In this document: piece after piece, positions 36,501-47,640 of the stretch
Layout: every line of letters begins with the position of its first letter
Position numbering within the stretch: the stretch's first letter is position 1
NCBI GenBank assembly: GCA_907163375.1
Contig: CAJQUW010000885.1
Span: 248,001 to 312,000 of the forward strand
Direction: 5' to 3'
Origin: Prostheceraeus crozeri
Lineage: Eukaryota; Platyhelminthes; Polycladida; Euryleptidae
Length of the DNA stretch: 64,000 nucleotides
Translations under genes and position numbers: made by a program
Notes under the pieces: generated by a model
The model's database searches: none
Seen by the model: only the letters and a program-made list of their open reading frames with translations
What the model was told of the DNA's origin: nothing

Positions 36501-38249
36501 GACTCTTGACTTTACATTACTTAAAATTTATCGTGATGCTTCCTGAACCTCGTTGAAAATATGATTCGGTTGACTTTCATTGTTTAATTAAACCGTTAAT
36601 CTTTCCTATCCAAAATCAGCACTGCAATGTGCTGCATTAATGCTCAAGCATCACTATCAAAAATGTTTACAGGTAACAACAAAAATAGGTACACGTATGA
36701 AACTTTACTTATTCGCTGAAGGACACTTTCAATACTCATGGCTTGTGTGGTGTTTTTATGGTCTCCCCTGCGAAGCTGTACGTTTGTATTATAAAGAACA
36801 GAGTTAGTGGAAAGAGAAAGTGAAAGAAAGAACACTTTCTCGATAATTTCAATTCCAAACAATAAACATGCACACTCACGTATACATCGGAACTTTCTCA
36901 CATGCAAAATCACGATTCAGTCTTACAAATGAAGGCAATACACGTTCGTACTGATAATTGGAACACGTCCAAAGACTTCTTAATCCTGACTTCGGATGTG
37001 TGTCAAAGCCTGACCCTCTGCAATTATCCTCAAAATCACTTCTCGAAACATGATCAAGTGATTTCGTTTTTCTTCGATTTCTGCTTTATTATCTTTGGAT
37101 TTCTGAGCTCTTTCAAATCTCTTCACCGGTGTCTTCATTCTCTCAAATCTTCCAACTTGAAGATGAATAGGTTGACAACAATACCTCACTTCCATCTCAT
37201 CTGCATGACTTTAATAAATGATGGTTCTTTTTTGTCATCGATTCGTAACATCCATTTAGAGTTATTATCTTTAGATCAACATAATGCAATTCGTGAAAGC
37301 TACGCGATTGTCTACAACAGACATGGATACAACTGTATTCCACAAATTTGAATGCGTATATACGTAACTCTAGACATCCATACCAAAAACTTACATCAAG
37401 TTTCCAGGATATTTTTCTTATGTTTTCTGACTGACTCATTCTATCACCTTTATTACTTTATCAGAGGAAATGACAGCCAAAAGAACCATAATCGATTAAG
37501 ATGTCTTGGGAATATACGACAAACACTTGCTATTCATCTAACGCTAAATGTAGGCATTGAAATGCGAACATCTATCTACTCTCATATGCATGCATAAAGC
37601 AGTTCAATTTGTTGCCTTGTGCCAATGAAATTTATTCCAACCTAATCCTGGACCCTTCCCAAGCAGTGCATTTTCTCGCCGGACTCAGCCGGTCAAAACA
37701 AAGAGCGGGTCCGTTTGGGCTTGTTTGAGTTTTGAAAGGTCTCGGGATAAATTCAGGCATGCTTCTAACCATGGTGTGACAATTGTAAAAGGAATTATGA
37801 TTCAATTTAAATCTTAAAGCAACCCTACTTTGATTAAGTTTATCTTTGTTATAAGGGATTCCTCATTTTTTCGATTATACGTCTTCAATGAACCCGATAC
37901 GAAGAATAGAGCCTACACATTAATTTATTTCATCAATTTAGAAAATTCAAGAATTGAGTGGCAAAAGTTACAGTCGCCTCAAATGCATGGAAGAGTAAAA
38001 ATCTAATCCATAATACAGACTTCATCAATTTTGAAGAATACTCCTCAGCGAACACATTGGCTTTGTCACTGCACTGGCAAATTGAAATAACAGCTGCAGA
38101 AAACCCTTCATCAGAAATTATCATAATATTCATTAAATCATTGCAAATTTCTAAAGCAAAATACAATATTCGCACCACCTGTCATAAAATCACACAAGGC
38201 ATCTTGAGCAATCAAATGACATTTGAACTACTTCATTTATGCAGGTGTG
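33548..38249 (-). other. SK intron, nothing recognised
   Basis: About 4.7 kb of AT-rich DNA. The longest frame, 149 codons at 36902-37351 (+), has several cysteines and a hydrophobic FFFDFCFIIFGF stretch but no recognisable domain, acceptor or codon pattern that makes it convincing. Confidence 0.4.
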
Positions 38250-38840
38250 GCTCTTCCGCTGCGCTTTCTGTGCACACAGGAAAAGGCGTCTTCCATCTTC
38301 CATATCGCTCGCCGTTTTGCACATTCTTCATAAGGCGTTTTCCAGAAGTCGTGATGAGACTATTTTCATCTGCCGTCTTCAGCCTTCCATCTTGCACCTA
38401 CCGCAGTCACACTAGGGAAATCCATCTCCGATTCAGTCAGCGCTATTTTTTTACTATTAACCGTTGCTATGACAACTGTCTAACCTCTTCTCTTCCTCAT
38501 CCTTGTCCTCATCCGACATTGTGAACAAAGAGCTGTTTTCTGATTGCTTCTCTTTGCAAATCACAGTTTCCTATATCTTCCCTCAAACGTCACTTCACTT
38601 TGTTCTAATTTTAGAACAGCCTCGCGGCTGATGGAAGACGCCTGATGGAAATGGACTTTATCAGCCTTATTATTTCACGCCTTATGTCCGATGGACAGCG
38701 TGATGGACGATGGAAGTTGGAAGATGGAAGGTGGCTGATGACTTTTTCTGTGTGACGGGCTGTATTCTTTTCTACATACAATTAAAGGGAAATCCCAAAT
38801 GGAAGATGGAAGACGCCTTTCCTGTGTGACAACGGCCTTA
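38250..38840. mobile_element. MITE family B, copy 2
   Basis: The left part (GTGCACACAGGAAAAGGCGT, 38271 onward) matches the copy at 8131. The right terminus, AAGACGCCTTTCCTGTGTGA near 38811, is the inverse of the family's left end. A second, similar inverse end occurs earlier (TTTTTCTGTGTGACGGGCTG, ~38743), so the right side is doubled or two copies are overlaid. GGAAGATGGAAG subterminal motifs repeat through 38700-38815. Confidence 0.78.
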
Positions 38841-38866
38841 ACTGACAGACAGTTCCACCTCGATTA

Positions 38867-39284
38867 AGGCTGGTTTATACTTCCTCCGTATTGAGAGCGG
38901 GGACAGCTCCTGAAAGCGCAGACATCTCCGACACAAGTCTGCGTAATTTCTTGTAGGATACGGAGACTAAAAAATACGGATGCATGTACGGGTATAGTCC
39001 ATTTTGTCAGTTGCATATGTACGGAGGCTCGATTCCATGAACAGAACACAACCAGCTAGATGTCACGTGATGACATCGCTTCATCTTCAGTTTCATTGGC
39101 TCACAGTCAAACCTCAGTCGACTGAAATACGGAGACATTCAACCAAACTAATGTCTCCGTATCGTGATTTTTGACCCTCCGTTTCATGTCTGCTGATAAA
39201 AAAAATACGGACACGTCTCCGTTTTCTCACAATATTTCCCGGAGACGTCTCCGTACAAGAAACGGAGGAAGTACAAACCAGCCT
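38867..39284. mobile_element. Harbinger-like MITE with TTA target duplication
   Basis: The left end AGGCTGGTTTATACTTCCTC and the right end GAGGAAGTACAAACCAGCCT are inverse with one difference. TTA flanks both (38864-38866 and 39285-39287), as PIF/Harbinger elements make. It is 418 bp and noncoding. Near the right end a perfect GGAGACGTCTCC palindrome and further TCTCCG motifs are repeated throughout, a likely cluster of transposase-binding sites. Confidence 0.93.
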
Positions 39285-39287
39285 TTA

Positions 39288-40293
39288 TACTGTAGTTTGT
39301 ACATTTGCCTTGGGAAGTGCCAGATCCTTTCTTAATCTGTTTATCACCAATTTTATGTCAAAAATAGAATCCTTTTCGTTTTATGTCATATCAAAACTGA
39401 AGGTGGATATAACGGCAGCTGAAGCCGGTATGGTAATGCATTAGGGTCTGAGAAAACTTACAGTATCTTGTAATGCATTTCATTGACTTTTCATTGCGCA
39501 TATAAACACAACCGTCAGACTGCTAGCTAAATATTTGTCATTTACGTAATGCTAATGTGAAACTTTGTCATCTCTCAACACAGCTTGAATCGCCTCTTAC
39601 AGAAATCAAAGACGTAGAACGGAACTTGCATTAATGTGACACTTGTTAGCATTTTTAGTGACATGTAATAATAAGCTGTCAAGTCTTCTGTACTCTGCCT
39701 TCATAGGAGTGAAAATCCTAGCATTAAAATCCTACAGTATAAGCGGCTGAAGGCGCGTCAGCATAAGAAAACGTGAATTTAATGATAGATCTTTCGGGCA
39801 CAAATGCACACATTACCTTCAAAATGCAATCATGGACAAGTAAAATATTCTCTCCTACCTTCCTGATGACCTTTGCTCATCCCAACCACTTGATATCTAT
39901 ACTGTGTAGTTACTAAAATGATGTAGCAATATGATGTCGATTTTATTGACATGATTTATGGTTATGAGGCGTCGATGAAGCGTTGTAGGCGTTAAGTAAC
40001 AATAATATAAAGGAATATATTTAGGGAATATTATTAAGGAAATGCAATTGATAAATAAAATTGAAATTTGGGTATTCCTATGTTTTAGTTCTAACAGAAT
40101 GACGCTTCATTGTAACTTAATTTATACTAAAGATATTCTGTTGACATCGCTCATTTATGTCAAACGAATTTTACAACCGACATGACAATGGCCTTGATTG
40201 CAATGCCTTTAGATCGTTTGAAAATGAATTTTGATGTTTTCAATTTGATTAAAGATAGAAATGAAGATGACCTCAGAGTCGAAATCAACTCAC
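39288..40293 (-). other. SK intron, nothing recognised
   Basis: AT-rich spacer before the S2 exon's donor. Confidence 0.4.
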
Positions 40294-40389
40294 CTGTATC
40301 TCTAGGGCATGGTAGGCAAGAATAAGGATTATTAACACGATTGTTGAGACGGTAATGAAAGACTTGAGAACGTAGGAATATACAGAGCT
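40294..40389 (-). CDS. SK (KCNN) channel, S2 exon
   Basis: Exactly 32 codons: SSVYSYVLKSF, then the hydrophobic S2 helix ITVSTIVLIILILAY and HALEIQ. It aligns without gaps with the S2 segment of SK channels (vertebrate SK2 ends YHAREIQ). The acceptor is CTCTTTTTCAG (AG at 40390-40391) and the donor CAG|GTGAGT (GT at 40292-40293); both junctions are phase 0. It joins VYPK of the S1 exon to LFSIDN of the S3 exon, reproducing the family sequence. The Arg of YHAREIQ is Leu here. Confidence 0.96.
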
Positions 40390-40984
40390 CTGAAAAAGAG
40401 AGACAGCTTTCTGAACGAGATTGATGAACACCACAAGATGTGCAACAGGAACAGAAACAAATTCACACACATTCATGCATTCAAGTTTACATGGTGGCTT
40501 TCAAAATAGTTTCTGAAACATTTTTTGACAAATAATTTATGTATGTATTTCATGATAAAAGATTGGGCCATTTTGTAAACAAGGTCATTAGAAGTGCAAT
40601 GTCGATCCAAGTAGTGCATCCACTGTACATCAGGGTTTGAACCAGCCTTCATCCACTGTTGCTCATCACAGAACTTTTGTCGCTAGAAAATCTTTTATTG
40701 TATTGAAACTTAGAATTTTTTTGACCGTTTAAAGCTTTTTTGTGAGGACGAGATATAGATATAATGTTATATATGCTATTACTGTATCAATGTTATTATC
40801 ATATCAATGCCCATTTGGGTCATTCTTTTGATGATCTGTTTTGCTTACGTTTGATTGACTTTGGAAATGCAGTCAACATTATCATAAATCAGAAAGTAGG
40901 CCGATAACTCATCAGACTAGCAAATAAGTCATTAAGCGTATTGCTGTTCCTCGCACAAAGCATCAAACTGCGAATAATTGCATC
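40390..40984 (-). other. SK intron, nothing recognised
   Basis: AT-rich with no frames of note. Confidence 0.4.
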
Positions 40985-41590
40985 AGGGATGCGGAGTCCT
41001 ATCATTTTGATAGGACTCCGACTCCGGGTGGCAAGAATATAAAGCCTACAAAGTTGGATGCATGCGACTCGGCTCCTACCATTTTGTTGCTGTGTGCTTC
41101 ATGCGGTTTTTCTCCAGTCAGGCCACCAGGCAGGAAAATCCCCCATCCTTCTCCAAAAAATGAGTACACTTTCGATTTTAATATGCGCTTTGGAGTAGCC
41201 ATCACACACGATTGATGTGAGGGTATGAGATAATGTTATCAAATAAACTACTATTTTCCTTTGTCTCTGATGTGACCTTTGGTGCGTAGGTGTGATCGAG
41301 GCTAGGAAGGCTTGTCTTCTCTACTAAATCACCGTGTGAAAAGACAATTCTTTTTTCACTATCACAGTTCATTCCCTCAACTATTACAAGCTTTGCATGC
41401 AGCAGTGTCTCTGTACTTTTGTTTGACGGAGAAAGTTGACATCAAGACAGTGACAACTATGCACGAGGATAAATATTTTGTTTGTATTATATTTCGGGTC
41501 TAGTTCTAGGCCGGAGTCCTATCATTTGATAAGACTCCGACTCCGACTCCAGCAAGAATGATAGGACTCCGGGACTCCGACTCCCTGAAT
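40985..41590. repeat. Element bounded by GACTCC repeats and a 9-bp hairpin
   Basis: Left edge: GGAGTCCTATCATTTTGATA, a perfect 9-bp stem (GTCCTATCA / TGATAGGAC, 40996-41016) followed by CTCCGACTCCG. Right edge: a near copy of the same stem (41516-41533), then three GACTCC units and a further TGATAGGACTCC. The ~500 bp between is noncoding. It may be a mobile element with hexanucleotide-repeat ends, or expanded short repeats. Confidence 0.5.
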
Positions 41591-42078
41591 TGCATCATAT
41601 AGCATTGTATTGTAATAGGTGATAACTTTCGCTCATTCGGAGTAGCGGTAGGTATCCGATAATGTATCCGGTAGTATATAGGTAGTATAGGTTTCCGGTG
41701 GCATCGATAGGATAGCGGATATCGCTATGAGCTCTCTATGCTATCGACTTCAGTAGTAGGACTCAGTAGGACCGAAGGCCCGTCAAGGTGTACTTTTAAC
41801 TATAAACTTAGCTTCGAGGCCAAAAAACAAAAACCGGGAGTGCGGACAAAATAAACTATGTCAAAGAGAAATGAGGACATCAGATTATCGTTTACATCTC
41901 GCAATAAGGCATCTTCTCATCGTCTAGAAATGAGTAAATCCAACATGTAGAAAAATTCTCACTTCATTAATCCGAATACTTAACTTGGGACAGCTTCGTT
42001 ATCATTTTCATCTTTAGAAAAGTACTTTATCCATATATATAATGCAATATATTCAAAGAACATTGTGCCATGCAGGGC
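41591..42078. other. Low-complexity flank
   Basis: 41640-41760 contains GGTAGTATAGGTA-like and GGATATCG-like short repeats. Otherwise nothing is seen. Confidence 0.35.
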
Positions 42079-42730
42079 TTATACCACAGACGTCAGGACA
42101 TCGATGTAAGCATCTGCATTGATCCGGAGTCCTCTGTCGAAGAAATGCGGAAGCATGACATCACCGTCGCTGCTGACGATCCCAATGACCATTACTGAGG
42201 CTGGATGCTTGCTGTGCATCACCGTTGGGACGGCGACGGGATCTTCGCACTTGTCGTTCTGACGGTTCACCTTGTTGTCGTGGATGGATTTCTTCTCATA
42301 GGAGAAGAACCTCAGCATTCCAGCGCTCTTCCACCTCAGGCCATTCAACAGGGCCTGTACCTTGAGCTTTCGATTCTCCCTGGTGGCTTCCGTCAGCAGC
42401 TGGCGCCTCCGCAACACAAACGACTGATAGGCCAGATCTTCGTGCACAGATCTATGGATTGTTGATCGAGCAACGGTCACTTCTTGTGCTAGCTGCCGCA
42501 AGGATTTGCCGGGATCCTCGTCAATGGTGTTCTTCAAGTCCAACAGGAAGTCTTCGAGAGTCGTTTGTGTGGTTTCCTGTCTGCTGTCACTTGATTCTTG
42601 TCCGATGCTCCTTTCGGATGCTGTAAACGAAAGATTTCGCATACCCAAAAAATGCTATAATTTCTGGTGCGGTTTTGCCAACACGCAGACCTTCCAAAAC
42701 AGACGTCGCTCTAACTCTCGAGACATGATT
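42079..42730 (-). pseudogene. Mariner-type transposase, C-terminally truncated fragment
   Basis: The N-terminal part SVLEGLRVGKTAPEIIAFFG (42600-42720) and a 189-codon frame (42079-42648) together cover the DNA-binding region (DPGKSLRQLAQEVTVARSTI) and the start of the catalytic core (FSYEKKSIHDNKVNRQNDK, VMVIGIVSSDGDVMLPHFF). They match a metazoan mariner-like lineage in which the first catalytic block is FSDEK; here it reads FSYEK, so the first Asp is lost. The frame shifts near 42720 and 42600. The protein ends at TSVV, before the second and third catalytic blocks, so the copy is dead. No inverted ends were identified. Confidence 0.8.
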
Positions 42731-44039
42731 GAAATTAGTTAATTTGCGCACACAATGCTTTAGAAACGCTTACTCATCAAACACACGCGTGATAGGTTAA
42801 CGTTTTATCAATTGTGAAAGTGACATCACGTGACGGTATATACGCGGTAGAGTTATGTAAGCACTCTGATTTTTCCGAATAACCAATTTGTTAGTCAGCA
42901 GCTACGATTAAAAGAAGTCCAGATTTAACTGGATTATGTATTATGTATGCATGTATAGTTATGCATTATCCCACTGATTTCTGGAAATATTAAATGCTCA
43001 GATTGTGCATTTATTCCCATAAAATTACTGGGATAAAACATCAACATTCCTCATAGCTTTGTATTGCCTGGTTTCGCAGATAGGCGCATGCATGCCTTCC
43101 TTGTTTTGTGGAGAAATAAACAAGTGCTCAGAGTCTACTGAAAATTAATGACATATTTCGAGGGAAGAGTGGAATAAATAGTAAAATTCATCATTATGCA
43201 CTATGTATAGAGTAATAAAGCCAATAGACACTATTTTTTATGAATATCATGGAATTAATGGGCTGCAATCCAATTATATTGATGTCTTTTTGAGAACTGC
43301 TTTAAGAGACATGAAAACTTGTATGTATTTTATGATATAAAACATAGCATCTCAAAAGTTATGTTCAGATTTCCCTCTACGATTACCGTTTCACAATTCG
43401 GCATAGCATCAACCACGAGATTCCATGTGGCTGTCAAATTAAGGTCCGATTAAAGCGGGCGATTTGCAGAATTCGTGTAATTGTGCATGAAAGTTGAGAA
43501 TATCGGATTGACCATTATTTGATAATAGTGATAATTCGATATGACAGACACAATCTGAGTTCAACCATGGGATTTCATGAAAGCACGGACATGTCTGAAT
43601 GAGCTGATAGTAAGAGAAAAAGCTTCTGGTTGATCTCAGACAGTCATCGCGAACTAATCGAGTGAAGAAGTTCTTGGCGAAGAGGGAAGATAGAGTTAGT
43701 AAAGCGGTATCATTGACGAGTACTAACTTCATGATAGAGAACTGTGTTCTCAAGTTCATGGAAAGTTCTGTAAGGACAATTTAATGATTTTTTTGTGTAA
43801 TTAAAGTTGACAGCATTTCCGATATGATCTCACATATTATACCAGCAAAATGTGAAGAGTTCAAGCATGCAAGTGAAAAGAGAGTTCTAGTAGGAAACAA
43901 AGCCACTCATAATTGACAAAATATTTCTTTTGTAACACAATTCATCTGTTGCCATCAACACTGATCAACCCTAATTATAGGAAGACATTTGAGTCTCCTT
44001 CAAGAGCAATAATATCTTTAAATGACATAAGCCAGGTCG
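42731..44039 (-). other. SK intron, nothing recognised
   Basis: A 106-codon minus frame (43439-43759) follows an acceptor-like TTGTCCTTACAG but has no recognisable domain and a scattered composition. I do not call it a gene. Confidence 0.35.
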
Positions 44040-44143
44040 AATAAATAATTACACAAACAAAATAAATTAACGTTTTTTTATACTCGAAAGCACTTTAGGC
44101 ATGCAGCCCTTCTTCCATGTGGCTGAGTTGTTAATAATCTTGT

Positions 44144-45754
44144 TTATTGATAATGGAAATCATACATACTATTCAATACGCACATCGAATACAACTGAAA
44201 TTTTGAAAGAACAAAGATAATGATAATAAGTAATTCGAGAAAGTTAGTCAGACGTTTGTGAAGCAAAATGCATTTATTGAACATTCTAGTGCAGTAAGGA
44301 AAGAAAGTTGATGATCGACGCATGGAATGAGACAAGGGTATCTCAAAATGACCGCTTACAGGTAACCTTCGGGGAGCCAAGTGATAGATGAAGTTTTTCG
44401 GTTTCAAGATATCTGAAAACGTTCGAAGAGCGTTTTTATCTGCACGCTCGATGAATGAAGGTAATAACCGGCAATTGCTGTAGTCACCGCAATCACAAAT
44501 GATGTAATGGCAACGTTTCCTTACTCTTTCAATTTTCCGAATTGACTTTTGAGTCATGTTCATGAACACAGGGCAATTGTACTCTAATATACTTGCAATA
44601 TATGATTTATATACTCTCAGTAGATCGTTTTTACTAACTCGAGATATTCTTTTCAGTTTTTTCAGAAGAAATATACGCTGTGATGCTTTCTTTGTCACGT
44701 TATCGATATGGGATTCCCATTTCAAATTTTGTTGGAATGTTAAACCAAGAATTTTAAGTTCAGATACAACTGTCAGCCCAGTCGGTAGATTCAGTGGACA
44801 TCCTGACTTTCCGAACACCATAAGGCGTGTTTTATCCGTGTTGAGCACTAGGCCATGGATGGAGCACCAATCTTCAATGTTTTTGATTTCAACGTGGATG
44901 CTGTCATTTACATTTGAGTCTTTATTCGATGGAATCAATAAGCAAAAGTCGTCAGCATACTTGAAGATTTTTGTGTCGATAGATTTTGATGACAAAGAAC
45001 CCATAAAAGAAGCAAAAAGAAATGTCGAGATAATGGAACCTTCAGGTACACCCGAGTAAGTAGCCTTTTCAGTTGATGACACACCGCGTAGTATTACCTT
45101 TTGCCGCCTTTCGTAGTAATAATGAATACACCAACAAATAAAGTCAGGTGGTAATTTGTTTTCTGTCAAAGATTGCAACAATTTGTCATAAGGTAACCGA
45201 TCAAAAGCCTTGCTGAGATCAAATGCTAACAGGACAACATTGTTGATATCAGGAGAGTCCAAATGCCGGCTTATTGTGTCGACTATAGCTATATGTGCGT
45301 ATAACGTTGAGCACCCAGGACGGAAGCCATATTGGTCATCACCGTATGTATTTATCAACTCTTCCTTGACTGACTCAAGGACCAGGCGTTCGAGGCATTT
45401 TGCCAAAACCGGCATCATTGAAAGAGGTCGAAGATCGCTGATGGATTTGCTTTGGCGTTTAGGTACTGGTATGATAACAGAGGATTTCCATTGCATAGGG
45501 ACTCTTACGGATGAGACGGAAAGAGAAAAGAGATGAGTGATTGGCTCTGCAAGTATATCTGCATTATCACGAAGTAGGCGAGGTGATAAAATATCATTAC
45601 CACCGCATTTTTTAACGTCAATGTTTTTCAGTAACTCGTAAACGTCGGCAACAGTTATAGCAATATTCCATCTATTTGTTTCAAAGTACGTTAATTTGTT
45701 TTCGATATCATGCCAATCCGGGGGGGGGGGCAGAGAAAGACTTCGCGAATTCAC
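44144..45754 (-). CDS. LINE ORF2 part 3: reverse transcriptase
   Basis: 536 open codons. The RT blocks are visible in order: ADVYELLKNIDVKKCGGNDI (block 1), WKSSVIIPVPK, LRPLSMMPVLAKCLERLV, DQYGFRPGCSTLYA, LLAFDLSKAFDRLPYDKLL (first catalytic Asp), SGVPEGSIISTFLFASF, FKYADDFCLL (catalytic Asp pair), LNTDKTRLMVFG and LKILGLTFQQNLKWESHI. The C-terminal part ends FLELLIIIIFVLSKFQLYSM before the stop. It would copy its own RNA into DNA at the nicked site. All active-site residues are intact and there is no internal stop; only the G-run upstream cuts it from the rest of ORF2. The clade is CR1/Jockey-like; the exact family is not decided. Confidence 0.93.
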   Translation of the reverse strand: MNSRSLSLPPPPDWHDIENKLTYFETNRWNIAITVADVYELLKNIDVKKCGGNDILSPRLLRDNADILAEPITHLFSLSVSSVRVPMQWKSSVIIPVPKRQSKSISDLRPLSMMPVLAKCLERLVLESVKEELINTYGDDQYGFRPGCSTLYAHIAIVDTISRHLDSPDINNVVLLAFDLSKAFDRLPYDKLLQSLTENKLPPDFICWCIHYYYERRQKVILRGVSSTEKATYSGVPEGSIISTFLFASFMGSLSSKSIDTKIFKYADDFCLLIPSNKDSNVNDSIHVEIKNIEDWCSIHGLVLNTDKTRLMVFGKSGCPLNLPTGLTVVSELKILGLTFQQNLKWESHIDNVTKKASQRIFLLKKLKRISRVSKNDLLRVYKSYIASILEYNCPVFMNMTQKSIRKIERVRKRCHYIICDCGDYSNCRLLPSFIERADKNALRTFSDILKPKNFIYHLAPRRLPVSGHFEIPLSHSMRRSSTFFPYCTRMFNKCILLHKRLTNFLELLIIIIFVLSKFQLYSMCVLNSMYDFHYQ

Positions 45755-46187
45755 AATTCATAGCTTCAGCTGCAGAGATTATTGATGGTAAGGTAGAAAT
45801 TAGTGAACTCAAAATACCATAATCTTTTTTTGAATTGTTGACACTTTTCGTCATCTTCCATAAGTAATTGGGCTTTTTCTTCAGTCTCTCCAGCCAATCC
45901 CTCTTTGCTTGAGGAATCAAAGTCTTCAGTTGTTCCTTGTATTGTTGGTAACGGGAAAAATCTTTAACTCGGAAGGCTTGATGTTTCATGTTAATTAAAT
46001 GTTTCAATGTAGGTGTTATCCATTCTTTATCTGACGATTTCATTTCCACGAAGGCATAAGGAATATTGTTTTCAAGAGCATTTTGAATAAATTCATAAAA
46101 GATGTCACATTTGTCTTGTAGACTACAGTCCAATCTGTAAAATACATGCCACGGGATGGATTGAATTTCATCTCGGAATTTGATCAT
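45708..46187 (-). pseudogene. LINE ORF2 part 2: linker
   Basis: A 159-codon frame between endonuclease and polymerase. It has no catalytic motif but is typical for these LINEs: SSDKEWITPTLKHLINMKHQ, then FRVKDFSRYQQYKEQLKTL and AKRDWLERLKKKPNYLWK. It ends NCEFAKSFSAPPP, where a run of eleven G's on the plus strand (45720-45730) throws the frame off the reverse transcriptase; one base fewer would make the two continuous. Confidence 0.85.
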
Positions 46188-46230
46188 GTGTTTGAAGCGA
46201 AAGTCAAGGACCTTGCGAATTTCAACAGTT

Positions 46231-47012
46231 TCAGAGCATGCAGATTCGGATTTTTGGGTCTAGATGAACGGAGTGATGGTCTGAATTGCAGAAATTACAT
46301 CCTATCCTGGGAGAATAGTACTGATCTCTTAGACTCTCGTTCATTAGAATCTTATCAAGGATCGAAGACTTTCTTGTTGGCTGGTTCACAAATTGTAGTA
46401 GATCTAAAGCATTCTCTAGCTCATCTGTAGGCAAACTGTTGAGGTCACCCAGGATGATCACCTTGTAGTCGATCATTTGATCAATGGCTGCATTCGCTGA
46501 GTTAATGATGAATTCGATTATTTCAGCGTGCTGACCGGCAGCCAAACCCGGAGGGACATAAAGCAACAAAATCAAAAGTCGTTGTCGAGGCAAGCTCATC
46601 CATTGATGTTCGATGCTAGTAGGAGAGAGTTGTAGCTGAGAAGAAATGTCGATGCAAGGTAGGCCACTTTTAACGTATAAACAAACACCACCACCACGTC
46701 TACCTCGTCTATCCATACGTATTAAGTTATAACCGGTAATTGCTACTTGATTATTCCCAATAGAGTCATTTAACCAAGTTTCAGTCAAACAAACAATTTG
46801 AGATTGAATCGACGCTAGGTAGATGCTCAGCTCATCCAATTTCGGTATGAGGGACTGAGTGTTTGCGAGAATTATGGAAGGCAGTTCAATACTCCGAGGT
46901 AAAAACTTTACCGAAAATTTTGTAATTTTTGCGCATTGTTTCGCAGAACAACTTGCCCTTCTGCTGTCAGGTCTTCTGCTGTCATGGACAAAATATCATT
47001 AGATGAAGACAT
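46231..47012 (-). pseudogene. LINE ORF2 part 1: endonuclease
   Basis: ORF2 probably starts at the ATG at 47012 (MSSSNDILSMTAEDLTAEGQ), which reaches a stop near 46908. The endonuclease proper is open from about 46945 to 46231 in another frame. It runs from LPSIILANTQSLIPKLDEL through LTETWLND (catalytic Glu), RRGGGVCLYVKSGLP, LLLYVPPG and ILGDLNSLP (Asp/Asn) to SDHHSV (catalytic His). All hallmark residues of APE-type LINE endonucleases are present. This enzyme nicks host DNA so that reverse transcription can start at the target. A one-base shift at a run of five A's near 46255 separates it from the next segment. Confidence 0.85.
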
Positions 47013-47562
47013 AGTTTCGCGACGTAGAAAAAAAATAAGTTGAGCGCTTCGAGCTTTGGACCTTGAGCGTAGCCGACCAGCCTAGGCTACACACGCTACA
47101 ACCACGCCAACAATGACACTTTTCCACCGTCAACTTGTATATGACCTCAGTACGGAGCAAAATACCACAGAAATCGGGTGATGATTGTAGGAGATGACCT
47201 TCAGAAAACAGACAGCTGACAACCACGCCGCCACAAGCAAATGAACAAAGATCACAGCGAAGGATCAGGGAAATGAGAAACACAGGAGAACGAAGAAAAT
47301 GCCAGAAATCGACGCTTGACAACAGGACGAGCACGACCATGTAAAAATTATCACAGATGATGACAATAATCACTTAGATCCAAGTATGAATCAGATGAAT
47401 GACGAGAGAGACAGAAGCGAACCGACCGACACAGACACTTATCATTCGTTGCTATTTATCCCTTCTCTCATTCTTCTTGTGCTGAGTATTTAGCAGAAAT
47501 GCAGTACACCGCAGTACAATGCAGTGTTTAGCAGAATGAGTGTACCTATTTCAAAAGTCTTA

Positions 47563-47640
47563 GGTTAGACCAAGGTTTGAACCAAGGTTTCTCGGACGCG
47601 GACCGAACACTCTACCACAAGGCCACAGCGCCGGTATACA
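47563..47640 (-). repeat. tRNA-derived SINE head
   Basis: Read on the minus strand it contains a near A-box (TGGCCTTGTGG, then TAGAGTG) and 40 bases on a B-box-like GGTTCAAACCT within a T-arm-like CCTTGGTTCAAACC. The cloverleaf is imperfect and CCA is absent, so it is not a working tRNA gene. The SINE body probably continues toward 47450, next to the 5' end of the LINE. Confidence 0.6.

Larger units (their letters stand above)
44040..47400 (-). mobile_element. Near full-length APE-type LINE (CR1/Jockey group)
   Basis: A non-LTR retrotransposon on the minus strand: a 5' region (~47020-47400), ORF2 with apurinic-type endonuclease and reverse transcriptase (47012-44144), and a short AT-rich 3' tail (44040-44143). 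No ORF1 was recognised. The coding capacity is almost continuous and the breaks fall at or near short homopolymers, so the copy is young or the breaks are sequence errors. It lies in the first large SK intron in the same orientation as the channel gene. The ends are approximate. Confidence 0.85.

Noticed and set aside
36902-37351. 149-codon plus-strand ORF
   Set aside because: Long by chance standards here, but with no domain, convincing splice signals or start context; opposite-strand frames are equally open.
43439-43759. 106-codon minus ORF after an acceptor-like tract as another SK exon
   Set aside because: It matches no part of SK channels, and the S1 and S2 exons join in frame without it.
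46999-47373. 124-codon minus-strand ORF as LINE ORF1
   Set aside because: Its sequence has no esterase, zinc knuckle or coiled-coil features; it is more likely the 5' untranslated region.
47563-47640. Functional tRNA gene
   Set aside because: A and B box-like motifs are present but the acceptor and anticodon stems do not pair properly; it fits a SINE head.
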